Virus record (IMG/VR): IMGVR_UViG_3300009172_001193
Coordinates: 1-24,122 of that record
Length of the DNA: 24,122 nucleotides
Source of the DNA: a virus
Direction: 5' to 3' (one strand)
Part shown: positions 14,031 to 21,838 of the stretch, piece after piece
Layout: every line of letters begins with the position of its first letter
How positions within the stretch are numbered: position 1 is the first letter of the stretch
Program-made: the position numbers and the translations under genes
Notes under the pieces: generated by a model
The model's input: only the letters and a program-made list of their open reading frames with translations
Databases searched by the model: none
What the model was told of the DNA's origin: nothing

Positions 14031-14750
14031 TTATCCTTGGGCCATAATTAGGTATTCATAAGCAATAACGCCGCTATCAAATTCTACTTTAGCAACCTTT
14101 CCAGAAATACTCATAATAGGTGTACCTTGACTTGCTGTCTTTAGTGCTAGTATCAATGCATTAATAGGCAATGTAACAGGTTGTTTAAGATCCTGTGTAG
14201 TGTCTGCCATAACAAATTTACCAATATGTCCACCGCCTGCTTGTCCACCAAGTGTAAAGATAAGTTTACCATCTTCAGTAGTAGCAATTAAGTTAGGATC
14301 AATATTAGTATAAAGTCCTGCTCTTGTTGCAAGTTCAGAAATCTTGTTAGCCGCAGGTTGCAATGTTACTTGCCACTCTGTACCTTTAAAACTTCTAGGT
14401 TTAGTCTTCATTAAGTTAGTTGGCGTTAAACGATAGTGATCGTTGTTACCACTTTTGTCTGTAAAAATAAATCTATCAGTTTCATCTTTACTATTTGTAC
14501 CAGTTGCTACATTAGAGTCTTCACTCTTATATAAGTTAGACAACCCAACAAAGAAAGGCAAGTTAAGCATACCATACTTGTCAGGTAGTTCATCATATTC
14601 TTTAGGTGCTTCTGCTAGTACAGTAATTGTACTATCTTCTGGATATGCAGTAAACTTCGTTTTACCTGCATCTTTCTCTACCAGAATCTCTTCAAACGTA
14701 CCAAGCGAAGCAATATTCTTCGAAACGTCTAGTGTAATATCTTTAAGCAT
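14031..14750 (-). CDS. sliding clamp, T4 gp45-like
   Basis: 239 residues, close to T4 gp45 (228). It lies directly after the DNA polymerase gene, as a processivity factor would. LPDKYGMLNLPFFVGLSNL (55-73) matches the DLxxFLGxLSL segment of gp45. The protein then has alternating short strands (KLIFTLGGQ, KFVMADTT, PIMSISGKVAKVEF) and ends YEYLIMAQG, in the place of the clamp's C-terminal strand. Overall similarity is low, so the call rests on length, segment order and position. Clamp trimers tether the polymerase and in T4 activate late transcription. It has its own sigma70-type promoter at 14776-14804. Confidence 0.7.
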   Translation of the reverse strand: MLKDITLDVSKNIASLGTFEEILVEKDAGKTKFTAYPEDSTITVLAEAPKEYDELPDKYGMLNLPFFVGLSNLYKSEDSNVATGTNSKDETDRFIFTDKSGNNDHYRLTPTNLMKTKPRSFKGTEWQVTLQPAANKISELATRAGLYTNIDPNLIATTEDGKLIFTLGGQAGGGHIGKFVMADTTQDLKQPVTLPINALILALKTASQGTPIMSISGKVAKVEFDSGVIAYEYLIMAQG

Positions 14751-14775
14751 AATTTCTATTCTCCATTGTTTTTAT

Positions 14776-14804
14776 AGTATACATATAATTTAGGCAAATG
14801 TCAA
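14776..14804 (-). promoter_or_regulatory. sigma70-type promoter for the sliding clamp gene
   Basis: TTGACA (14804-14799), a 17-base spacer, then TATACT (14781-14776) on the minus strand, in the 71-base gap between polymerase and clamp genes. It is the best match to consensus of the five. A separate start would allow more clamp than polymerase. Confidence 0.8.
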
Positions 14805-14821
14805 TGACTTTGTTATCCGTT

Positions 14822-17467
14822 TTAGCCAAATAAGTCATCTACAAAGCCTCTGTCTTTTGTTTGGTTGAGATCCCAATTAAGGACACCAAGTAAGTTATCT
14901 ATCTTGCTATCAATAATAGTCTCCTCCATTGCATCATGGTCAAATGGTAGTTCCTTAAACCAATCAGGAATGTTTAGCTCATCAATCGGATAACCAATTG
15001 AAGTAATTTGCATTGGGTTATTCTTTAACTTACACACAATAGTTTTCTGTCCATCAGTTAGATCCATACTACGTTGGTCACCAAATGCTATCTTTAACCT
15101 ATTCCAATTTATAGCGGCTAGTGCATGTCCTATTCTGCACTTACCTGTCTTGTTATAAACGGCAGTATGTTTAGTTAAGTTATTAACTCGCTTAGGTGTA
15201 CCCTTTTCCCAACCCGGCCTTGCTTTAAATTCCTCACGAAATTCTTTAACACGTTGCATAACACTTTCTGGATCAGCACCTTCTAATGTTTTACCTAGTA
15301 TTTCTTCTAAGAATCGTTGCATAAACTCTGGAGTATCTGCACGTTTCATATCTAGGCCCATTGCTTTTAGTTTTCCTGGTGAACCATTGCCATCTTTACG
15401 TTGACCTTCTTCGTCATATATCATAACTGCATAACGTTTCTTAGTCATATAAATTCCACGAGATGCAACAACTTCTCTACCAGCTTTAATAATCTCTCCT
15501 AGTACCTGAGGACAATTAAACGCCTCGTTCATAAATCCAGGAAACGTTTCATTAACTTGTTCTGCTACTGTATCATAAATTTCAATAACTTTATCTTTAG
15601 TCCATTCTACTTTACCAGCTTCAATTTCATCTTTAAATAATGGATAAGCACTAAAGTAAACAGAATCAGTATCACCATATATTACTGCGTCACCCATATG
15701 ATCTTTTTTACCTGTAAAAGATTCATTAACTGCACCTGCCATATGTCTAGCAATACAACGTCCTGTAAGTGTAGTACTTTGTCCTAATCGCATATCAAAG
15801 AAACGACTACCTGCATTAAGTAATGCACCATACAAACTGTTCAAGTTAATCTTTTTAACTAACTGACGTTTATCCCAATACTCTTTGTCTTCAGGAGTTT
15901 TAGCATTTCTAAGTTCTGCTTGCATTTCTTTACGTTCAGCATACCAACGTTCTAGTAATCCAGGAATAACACCTTTCTCAGCATACGAGAATATAGTACC
16001 ATTGCTAGTAAGCATTAAAGATTGTCCACTAAAGTATACTAACTCATATATTTCTGCGGCAGACATTTCTTCAGACTGTCCATTTTCCCAATCCAAAATT
16101 AGTGTGACACCTTTGTCACGTTTCATTACATGTTCATACTCGGCACAAGCAAACTTACCTTCCCATGCTTCAGCAACACCTTTACCAGATGTTAAGAAGC
16201 CATCAATCATTTCTTCTGTTTCTGTTTGCCTAATTTGTGCAATAATTGTTTCTGGACTCATATTCAAAGCACGAATAATACTAGGATACAGACTGTTCAA
16301 ATCCATACTACCTATCCATTCATGCATACCTTTTTTAGGTACTGCAACATAAGCACCTGCCGCGGCATTAGTTGAACCATCTGTACGTCCTGGTCTATTA
16401 GGAACTATTAGTCCTCTGCTATGTGCTTCGTTAACTAGTGCTTGGTCAGTAACTGCAACCGCACCCATTGTAGCTCTAAGTGTAACTGTATTAGCATGGG
16501 CAATAAGATTAGTTAAGTCTAAGAACTGTAACTTCTGATCTAACTTCTTTAGTAGTACAACGTCTTGTCTGTTATAAGCAATAAACTTTTCAAAGTCATT
16601 GTTATATAACTGATCTAAAGAACCCTCATACGGGATCTTCTTTTCACCAATTTCAAATTCACCAATAGCATCTAGTCTATAAGTGTGTTGTTCATGGAAG
16701 TTATATTTTCTGTAAAGTTCTAGATAGTCTAAATGTACACGACCAATTGTATCAAATGTTTCTTGAGTTCTACCATAACGTTCAAACTCTCGTTTTTTAG
16801 GAAACTTATCTCCTAAACAAAAACGTCTAGTTTGCTCTTTGCCTAAAACTTTAGTAACACGATTAACCATATAAGGAATATCATAACCTTCTGAATTCCA
16901 ACCACTTAGTACATCTGCATCTTCAATAATATCTAAGAAGTATTCAAGCAACAAGTTTTCTGTTTCACATAAAATAGTATCTTCAAACTTTGATACAATA
17001 TCTTCTGCATGTTCCTTATTCATCTTTTTAGGAGCAACAACAAAAGTAATAGTTCTATCTAGCCAATCTAAATGTACTGTTACGGCAGTTACTGGATTAA
17101 ACGGATCACTAGGATCAGAGAATCCTTTTTCTCTATCATAGTCAACCTCAATATCAAAAAATGCTACTTGTAGTTTAGGTGCTTCTTGTCCGCCATAGTT
17201 TTCTTCTAGGCAACGTTGCATAGGCCTATAATCACTTTCCCAGCTTCTGCCATGTCCATGAATACGTTTTTCTTTATCAAATGCTTTAGCATTGCCTACC
17301 ATAATACGGCTAAGTTTGTTACCAGCAATATCTACAAATTTACCTTTAGCATCTGCATAGTACATTACATAACGACAAGGATAAACTTTCATTACCCTTT
17401 TACCATTAACACGTTCTACTACATTTATTATTTCTTTTTGTCTATCTTGCCAAGCATCTACAAACAA
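14822..17467 (-). CDS. DNA polymerase, family B (T4 gp43-like)
   Basis: 881 residues, against 898 for T4 gp43. Exonuclease motifs: D105-x-E107 in FFDIEVDYD, D196 in WNSEGYDIPY, and Y298-x-x-x-D302 in YNRQDVV. Polymerase motifs: A, D389 in MDLNSLYPSI; B, KKINLNSLYGALLNAG (538-553); C, D599 and D601 in YGDTDS. All catalytic residues are present, so both proofreading and synthesis should work. No intein or split. The only start that keeps the N-terminal strands is a TTG at 17467, with GGAG eight bases before it; it follows the stop of the upstream gene by one base. A rare start may keep the level low. Confidence 0.97.
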   Translation of the reverse strand: MFVDAWQDRQKEIINVVERVNGKRVMKVYPCRYVMYYADAKGKFVDIAGNKLSRIMVGNAKAFDKEKRIHGHGRSWESDYRPMQRCLEENYGGQEAPKLQVAFFDIEVDYDREKGFSDPSDPFNPVTAVTVHLDWLDRTITFVVAPKKMNKEHAEDIVSKFEDTILCETENLLLEYFLDIIEDADVLSGWNSEGYDIPYMVNRVTKVLGKEQTRRFCLGDKFPKKREFERYGRTQETFDTIGRVHLDYLELYRKYNFHEQHTYRLDAIGEFEIGEKKIPYEGSLDQLYNNDFEKFIAYNRQDVVLLKKLDQKLQFLDLTNLIAHANTVTLRATMGAVAVTDQALVNEAHSRGLIVPNRPGRTDGSTNAAAGAYVAVPKKGMHEWIGSMDLNSLYPSIIRALNMSPETIIAQIRQTETEEMIDGFLTSGKGVAEAWEGKFACAEYEHVMKRDKGVTLILDWENGQSEEMSAAEIYELVYFSGQSLMLTSNGTIFSYAEKGVIPGLLERWYAERKEMQAELRNAKTPEDKEYWDKRQLVKKINLNSLYGALLNAGSRFFDMRLGQSTTLTGRCIARHMAGAVNESFTGKKDHMGDAVIYGDTDSVYFSAYPLFKDEIEAGKVEWTKDKVIEIYDTVAEQVNETFPGFMNEAFNCPQVLGEIIKAGREVVASRGIYMTKKRYAVMIYDEEGQRKDGNGSPGKLKAMGLDMKRADTPEFMQRFLEEILGKTLEGADPESVMQRVKEFREEFKARPGWEKGTPKRVNNLTKHTAVYNKTGKCRIGHALAAINWNRLKIAFGDQRSMDLTDGQKTIVCKLKNNPMQITSIGYPIDELNIPDWFKELPFDHDAMEETIIDSKIDNLLGVLNWDLNQTKDRGFVDDLFG

Positions 17468-17468
17468 A

Positions 17469-17672
17469 TTATGTACTCCAAGGTGTTTTATTTTCTATTG
17501 CGTCCTGTGCCATTTGCACATACTCTTTATCATCTTCATTCATTATAGACCAAAATTTTGATACAGAAAGTGTTAGTTTCATAACCTCATCAGCATGGTC
17601 TATATGATAGTTAGTCTCCATCCAATGTTGGAGGGCGTTCATTCTTTGGTCAATTCGCTCGTTTAGGCTCAT
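17469..17672 (-). CDS. small helical hypothetical protein upstream of DNA polymerase
   Basis: 67 residues, apparently all helix: ERIDQRMNALQHWME, then HADEVMKLTLSVSKFWSIM, then DDKEYVQMAQDAIEN. Acidic overall. It overlaps the upstream gene as ATGA and ends one base before the polymerase start, so the three are translated together. Not recognised; a polymerase accessory role is possible from position only. Confidence 0.6.
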   Translation of the reverse strand: MSLNERIDQRMNALQHWMETNYHIDHADEVMKLTLSVSKFWSIMNEDDKEYVQMAQDAIENKTPWST

Positions 17673-18007
17673 CTTGAACTCCGTATTAACTTTTCACGAC
17701 CGTTAAAATTATCATTGTGTTCTTGTACATGTATATAATAACCTTCAATTGGATTACTGTCAAGGTATTCTAGTACGGCCAATTTAACAGATTCAGTAAT
17801 TTCCCAGATATGACATTGCCACAATGGTTCAAACTTAGCATCGTCTCGTCTCAACGTGCCACTAAATGATACCACTCCTGTAAATTCAACATGAGGGTCA
17901 AAGTCAGATAGATAAGAAAGAAAATAATGTTTAGCCATTCCAGTGTGATTACAATCAACCCCTTTTCCTGGCTCAAACATTAAACGTAAATAATTAGTTT
18001 GAGACAT
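17669..18007 (-). CDS. hypothetical protein between GMP reductase and DNA polymerase
   Basis: 112 residues, probably mixed alpha/beta: KHYFLSYLSD, VEFTGVVSFSG, WQCHIWEITESVKLAVLEYL, EGYYIHVQEHNDN. Three histidines and two cysteines are scattered and form no recognised motif. The gene is two bases from guaC and overlaps the next gene by four bases. Not recognised. Confidence 0.6.
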   Translation of the reverse strand: MSQTNYLRLMFEPGKGVDCNHTGMAKHYFLSYLSDFDPHVEFTGVVSFSGTLRRDDAKFEPLWQCHIWEITESVKLAVLEYLDSNPIEGYYIHVQEHNDNFNGREKLIRSSR

Positions 18008-18009
18008 TT

Positions 18010-19050
18010 TTAACCTCCGTAGATAGTGTTATGTGTATTTAGACAACGAACAAAGACTGCACACTTTGCCATATCTTTAATTCGCTTTGCTCCAATGTAT
18101 GTACAAGCACTTCTAACTCCACCAAGAATTTCTGTAATGGTTCCATCAACAGCACCTTTATATGGAATTGTAACTACTTTGCCTTCTGCACCTCTATAAC
18201 CATCTTTACGAGAGCCATGTATTTCCATTGCTTCGTCCGAACTCATGCCATAGAACTTTACTTTACCATCTACAACCTCGCCCTCAGATTCATCGTGTCC
18301 TGCTAACATTCCGCCAAGCATTGTAAAATGAGCACCTGCTCCAAATGCTTTTGCAACATCACCAGGGTAAACACAGCCACCATCTGCAATAATGTGACCA
18401 CCTAATCCATTCGCGGCATCTGCACATTCGATAATACCAGACAGTTGAGGAATCCCAACACCTGTCATTAACCTTGTTGTACAAACACTACCAGGACCGA
18501 TGCCACATTTAACAATGTCTGCTCCTCGGACAATAAGTTCTTCAACCATCTCCGCAGTAATGACATTGCCTGCAATAATAGTTTTATCTGGATATCTGTC
18601 ACGTAGACGTGAAATAAATGTACCATAGTTTTCATGATAAGCATTTGCCACGTCAACTGTAATAAATTTAATATCCGGATATGATTCTAGTACTGCATTC
18701 ATTGTTGCAAAATCTGCCGCTTCTGGATCCCAGATGGCGGCTGTTCCTGTACATACACTAATGTACTTCATTTTGACACCACCTCCAATGGCTGTTTTCC
18801 AGTCATCCATCTTATAATGCTTTCGCATCACGGTTAGCATCTTATGTTCTTGTAATCTCTTTGCCATAGTGAAAGTTCCAACACCGTCCATGTTACTAGC
18901 AAGGATTGGAACGCCAGTCCATGTGTTACCGGAATTGTGAAACTTAAACGTACGAAGCAAGTCAACATCACGCCTAGATTCTAGCTTGCTCCTCTTAGGT
19001 TTAAAAAGAACGTCCTTAAAGTCTAATTTAACTTCTTCTTCAATACGCAT
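18010..19050 (-). CDS. guaC: GMP reductase
   Basis: 346 residues, nearly the length of E. coli GuaC (347) and similar along its whole length, starting MRIEEEVKLDFKDVLFKPKRS. GMP reductase converts GMP to IMP and ammonia with NADPH. Catalytic C190 and T192 are in GIGPGSVCTTR (183-193); ASNMDGVG (51-58), IIADGGC, FTMLGGMLAGH and GGVRSACTYIGA are all present. The CBS domains of IMP dehydrogenase are absent and the C-terminus is GuaC-like, so it is not IMP dehydrogenase. It has its own promoter at 19075-19103. A complete, well-conserved host-type enzyme suggests fairly recent or strongly selected capture. Confidence 0.95.
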   Translation of the reverse strand: MRIEEEVKLDFKDVLFKPKRSKLESRRDVDLLRTFKFHNSGNTWTGVPILASNMDGVGTFTMAKRLQEHKMLTVMRKHYKMDDWKTAIGGGVKMKYISVCTGTAAIWDPEAADFATMNAVLESYPDIKFITVDVANAYHENYGTFISRLRDRYPDKTIIAGNVITAEMVEELIVRGADIVKCGIGPGSVCTTRLMTGVGIPQLSGIIECADAANGLGGHIIADGGCVYPGDVAKAFGAGAHFTMLGGMLAGHDESEGEVVDGKVKFYGMSSDEAMEIHGSRKDGYRGAEGKVVTIPYKGAVDGTITEILGGVRSACTYIGAKRIKDMAKCAVFVRCLNTHNTIYGG

Positions 19051-19074
19051 TAGGTTTTCCTCTTCATTATATTA

Positions 19075-19103
19075 AATATACTACAAACGTACACTAATGT
19101 CAA
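19075..19103 (-). promoter_or_regulatory. sigma70-type promoter for guaC
   Basis: TTGACA (19103-19098), 17 bases, TATATT (19080-19075) on the minus strand. The TGA inside the -35 hexamer is also the stop codon of the upstream gene at 19100-19102, so promoter and coding end share bases. Confidence 0.78.
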
Positions 19104-19369
19104 CCTCTTTTTTCCAGTTTAAACATTATAGCATCTTCCTCTGTTTCAAACTGAATTAACATAGTTGTTCCATCAAACATCTTCTTATCGGCTAATTGGT
19201 ACCTTGGTATGAACTTGTACTTTGCAGTAGGATACCGTTTGTCTAAATAACTACGGAGCATATCATGTCCTGGGTAAGGCGGAACCGAACCTCTAGGAAC
19301 ATAATATGCAAATCCGTAATACTTAGTACCCTTGACATGCTCTAGTTCCACCAACCAATCTGCTGTCAT
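19100..19369 (-). CDS. hypothetical protein
   Basis: 89 residues, not recognised. Pattern of beta strands and helices: DWLVELEHVKGTKYYGFAYY, a loop VPRGSVPPYPGHD, helix MLRSYLDKRYP, then TMLIQFETEEDAIMFKLEKR, which looks like a ferredoxin-like alpha/beta end. It overlaps the membrane protein gene by four bases (ATGA) and its stop lies within the guaC promoter. Confidence 0.6.
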   Translation of the reverse strand: MTADWLVELEHVKGTKYYGFAYYVPRGSVPPYPGHDMLRSYLDKRYPTAKYKFIPRYQLADKKMFDGTTMLIQFETEEDAIMFKLEKRG

Positions 19370-19644
19370 TGTAACAACATCTTAGCTAGTGCAATACAGT
19401 CAATAGTAATCAAACAAACAAAGTTCATAACCAATCCAGTACTACCTCTAGTCCAACTTGCCCACCCGCAGATAATGCATTGGATGATAAAGAAAGGGTA
19501 TATTAATATAAGTGGCGGAGTTGGTACTGTTAACATCATCCACATACTACAACCAATAGCCATTGCCCATGCTATTATTTCTAATACCAATCGTAATGGA
19601 TATTCGTCCCAGTCCTTTTTAATATAACCTAGAATAGATGTCAA
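19366..19644 (-). CDS. small integral membrane protein
   Basis: 92 residues with three likely membrane spans at about 18-39, 44-62 and 70-90, separated by a PTPP turn and a SWTRGSTG loop. The N-terminal KKDWDEYPLR is charged. This layout resembles small membrane proteins that I recall from T4-like marine phages. The start is a TTG at 19644, directly after the upstream stop (TAATTG) with only a distant AGGA, so translation is probably by coupling; no in-frame ATG lies before the first span. Function unknown; holins have a similar size and span number but no lysis gene is beside it. Confidence 0.65.
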   Translation of the reverse strand: MTSILGYIKKDWDEYPLRLVLEIIAWAMAIGCSMWMMLTVPTPPLILIYPFFIIQCIICGWASWTRGSTGLVMNFVCLITIDCIALAKMLLQ

Positions 19645-19896
19645 TTAAGGTACTTTGTTTCCTGTAACATCTAGGATTTCTTCAACTGCTTCAAGATCAG
19701 TTTGATCTCTTTCAAAGTCACCCTTAAATGCTTTAGTGATTGCTTTGTTAAGCACCGCAGGTTTAATTTCCAACTCCTCAGCAATAGCTTGAACAGTATC
19801 TTTTAAACCTCCATTTAGGTCCTCAACTTCACGTTTAATTTGTACTCCGTCATTAATAACGGACTTTAGTTTGGTAATTTGCTCTGGTGTAAACAT
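19645..19896 (-). CDS. DsbA-like small dsDNA-binding protein
   Basis: 83 residues, helical, acidic and without cysteines. The sequence resembles T4 DsbA, the double-stranded DNA-binding protein that helps late transcription: helices TPEQITKLKSVINDGVQIK and LKDTVQAIAEELEIKPAVLNKAITKAFK (residues 31-58), then a short acidic tail. The DELGVDGKMFNRLL-like region of T4 DsbA corresponds to EELEIKPAVLNKAI here. Own promoter at 19932-19960 and AAGGAG nine bases before the ATG suggest strong expression. The name rests on distant resemblance and size. Confidence 0.5.
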   Translation of the reverse strand: MFTPEQITKLKSVINDGVQIKREVEDLNGGLKDTVQAIAEELEIKPAVLNKAITKAFKGDFERDQTDLEAVEEILDVTGNKVP

Positions 19897-19931
19897 TTGA
19901 TCTCCTTGTAGGTTTGCTATTTACAAGTGTA

Positions 19932-19960
19932 AGTATACAACACTAATCTTATAAAGTCAA
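19932..19960 (-). promoter_or_regulatory. sigma70-type promoter for the DsbA-like gene
   Basis: TTGACT (19960-19955), 17 bases, TATACT (19937-19932) on the minus strand, in a 78-base gap. Transcription would begin near 19925 and could run on through the small protein and membrane protein genes. Confidence 0.78.
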
Positions 19961-19974
19961 GACTTATTTTGGTG

Positions 19975-20856
19975 TTATGGCTGTTTTTGTTTGCCTTCGT
20001 GGTCTAATTGCTCTAGTGTGCCTTTTAGATAAAGGTCATCTGATGACATGGAATCAATTATTGACTTAGAATCAATCCGTTCTATGTCATCCTCAGAACA
20101 TTCTTCTCCAAACTGTATCTCAATAACCCTTAGGATGTCAGATGTTTCGTTTTGGAGCATATGCCAGTCACCTTTTTGGATTGTAATAGTTTCGTGTAGT
20201 TTATAGTCACCAATTTTTATATGATCTGTACTAGCATCAAGTCCATATAACGAAGCAGTTCCTTCAGCAACAAACCAATGCTCTGCTCTTAATGAATGTC
20301 TTTGCATAGAAAGATGTTGGTGAGGTTCCACAATAAGTTCTTTTACTTTTGTAGTATCTAAGTCTCTATGTACTGCCCAGGCTCCCCAAGGTCGATGTTC
20401 TGTAGCCATATTGTGTTTTCCCCATCTATATAATAACTCACTACTGGAATTAATTTTACTGTTACCACCAACATTCCAAGAAAATTCAATATTTTGTATA
20501 GCTGTTTCTGGAGTGTTGTCCTGCGTTCTATCGCCACCGTTAGCGAAAGTAATTTTATTAGTAGGGTACACTTTCTTTACATGATTAATCAGTTCACATG
20601 CAGTACCATCTTTATCGTCAAATTCTAAGGCCATATCGACCATATCTAAAGAACCTATAATATCTAAACGTTCTTTAAGAGATTGAAAGTTTCTACCTTT
20701 CTTAATTCCAAGCCAATGATCTGAATTAACACCTACTAATAGATGATTGCCTAATGATTTGGCTTCTCTGAATAATTGTAAATGACCAGAATGAAGAGGA
20801 TCAAACCCTCCTGTTACAATAACAATATGGTCTTTTGGTTTTGGAAACGAGTGCAT
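19975..20856 (-). CDS. cytidylyltransferase-like domain fused to a ManC-type cupin (phosphomannose isomerase II-like)
   Basis: 293 residues in two parts. Residues 10-145 form a nucleotidyltransferase of the RfaE-C/TagD type: GGFDPLHSGHL with H22 and H25, VGVNSD, and INSSSELLYRW in place of the ISTT motif. Residues 154-262 resemble the C-terminal cupin of type II mannose-6-phosphate isomerase/GDP-mannose pyrophosphorylase: RPWGAW, then LSMQRHSLRAEHWFVAEGTA with likely metal ligands Q185, H187 and E192, then KGDWHML with H232. So one chain could isomerise a sugar phosphate and activate a sugar or polyol. Substrates are not known. The last 30 residues are charged and probably flexible. AAGGAG lies ten bases before the ATG and a late-type box upstream. 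Confidence 0.8.
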   Translation of the reverse strand: MHSFPKPKDHIVIVTGGFDPLHSGHLQLFREAKSLGNHLLVGVNSDHWLGIKKGRNFQSLKERLDIIGSLDMVDMALEFDDKDGTACELINHVKKVYPTNKITFANGGDRTQDNTPETAIQNIEFSWNVGGNSKINSSSELLYRWGKHNMATEHRPWGAWAVHRDLDTTKVKELIVEPHQHLSMQRHSLRAEHWFVAEGTASLYGLDASTDHIKIGDYKLHETITIQKGDWHMLQNETSDILRVIEIQFGEECSEDDIERIDSKSIIDSMSSDDLYLKGTLEQLDHEGKQKQP

Positions 20857-20890
20857 AGTATAAAAACTCCTTACTAAGTAATAATACTAT
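20855..20890. repeat. nested inverted repeats in the divergent intergenic region
   Basis: ATAGTAT (20855-20861) and ATACTAT (20884-20890) form a perfect 7-base inverted repeat around the palindrome TTACTAAGTAA (20871-20881). It covers the minus-strand start codon and lies between the divergent genes. It could be an operator or an mRNA stem, but AT-rich sequence makes such repeats fairly common by chance. Confidence 0.35.
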
Positions 20891-20895
20891 TTATA
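20888..20895 (-). promoter_or_regulatory. T4-type late promoter box
   Basis: Exact TATAAATA on the minus strand (20895-20888), 32 bases upstream of the ATG of the cytidylyltransferase-cupin gene. T4-like phages recognise this octamer with the gp55 late sigma factor and the sliding clamp. No other exact copy was noticed in the gaps. Confidence 0.5.
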
Positions 20896-20911
20896 GGAGG
20901 TTTAAGACAAG

Positions 20912-21838
20912 GTGCTATTCAAATCTAAATATCCAATAGTTGCAATGGCAATGAATAGAGTATCAGATCTTAACTTAGCTATAGCAACACATAAAGCAGG
21001 AGCAGTTCCTAGTATTAGTGTATTCAATTACTATACTGCACCAGGTGTATTAGGTTACGGTTGGTTAAAGGAAGATATACAAAAGTTTCATAAGCAATGC
21101 CCGGGCGGAGAGATTATTATGAGCATTGATACACAGTTTATGTTAGAAGATCAATCTGTTATGTGTGACTTACTAATACAACAACAAGTTAGCCATGTAG
21201 AACTAATTCATATTGATACACTTTATAGAGCTCACGAACAATCAGTAATTAAACATCAGAGCAGGATGCAAGATGCTGGTATTAAGTTAATACTAAAAGT
21301 AGTATCTGTTCCAACTGACATATCTAGGTATGCAAGATGGGACGGAAACAGGCAAGTAGATGCTTTAGGTATTAAGGGTCCTGATGGTGCAGGACGTCAA
21401 GGTGATGCAAAAGGAATTGAATTTGCTATAAACTATGCTAGAGAATATTATGCAAACATAGATATAATAGCAGTTGGCGGAGTAGGAAATAGAAAAGACG
21501 TAGATGCTATGCTGGCACTAGGAGCAAACTATGTAGGTATAGGAACATTATTTGCCGCAACAATAGAAAGTCCATTAAGCAAAGAAGCAAAAGATCAACT
21601 AGTAAATAGAAATGCAGACAAGTTAAGCAAGTTAAAAACATCTGGCGCAGATCAAAACGCATTAATATTTTCTGAGTACAAAGGTAAAGATAACGAAAAT
21701 AATACATTTAGTTTAAGAGCTGGAATTAAAACAGGAACCGAAGGACATGTGTTTGCTGGCAAAGGTATTAGTAGTATAACAGATGTAGTATCGGTAAATA
21801 TACTGGTAGACAGTTTAACACATAGAGAGAACACCTAA
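20912..21838 (+). CDS. nitronate monooxygenase / 2-nitropropane dioxygenase-like FMN protein
   Basis: 308 residues. TIM-barrel flavoprotein of the nitronate monooxygenase/FabK/IMPDH-like superfamily: PIVAMAMNRVSDLNLAIATH (8-27) is the N-terminal strand and helix, ALGIKGPDGAGRQGD (151-165) corresponds to the GxEAGGHxG substrate loop, and AVGGVGNRKDV (187-197) with YVGIGTLFAATIESP (207-221) is the phosphate-binding FMN site. The true substrate is unknown. The start is GTG at 20912, with AGGAGG 11 bases upstream and no alternative ATG. The stop overlaps the radical SAM start (TAATG). First gene of the plus-strand operon; its promoter was not identified. Confidence 0.78.
   Translation: MLFKSKYPIVAMAMNRVSDLNLAIATHKAGAVPSISVFNYYTAPGVLGYGWLKEDIQKFHKQCPGGEIIMSIDTQFMLEDQSVMCDLLIQQQVSHVELIHIDTLYRAHEQSVIKHQSRMQDAGIKLILKVVSVPTDISRYARWDGNRQVDALGIKGPDGAGRQGDAKGIEFAINYAREYYANIDIIAVGGVGNRKDVDAMLALGANYVGIGTLFAATIESPLSKEAKDQLVNRNADKLSKLKTSGADQNALIFSEYKGKDNENNTFSLRAGIKTGTEGHVFAGKGISSITDVVSVNILVDSLTHRENT

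Noticed and set aside
15885-16352. Plus-strand open frame of 155 codons
   Set aside because: Antisense to the polymerase domain of the DNA polymerase gene, whose catalytic motifs are intact; low-complexity composition.
18010-19050. IMP dehydrogenase as the identity of this gene
   Set aside because: No CBS domains, length of 346 residues and end-to-end resemblance to GuaC favour GMP reductase.
19366-19644. Holin identity for the three-span membrane protein
   Set aside because: Size and spans would fit, but no endolysin or spanin is nearby and the gene sits with replication-type genes.
19905-19927. Inverted repeat CTTGTA/TACAAG covering the ribosome site of the DsbA-like gene
   Set aside because: The predicted transcription start lies within the upstream arm, so the stem probably cannot form in full in the mRNA.
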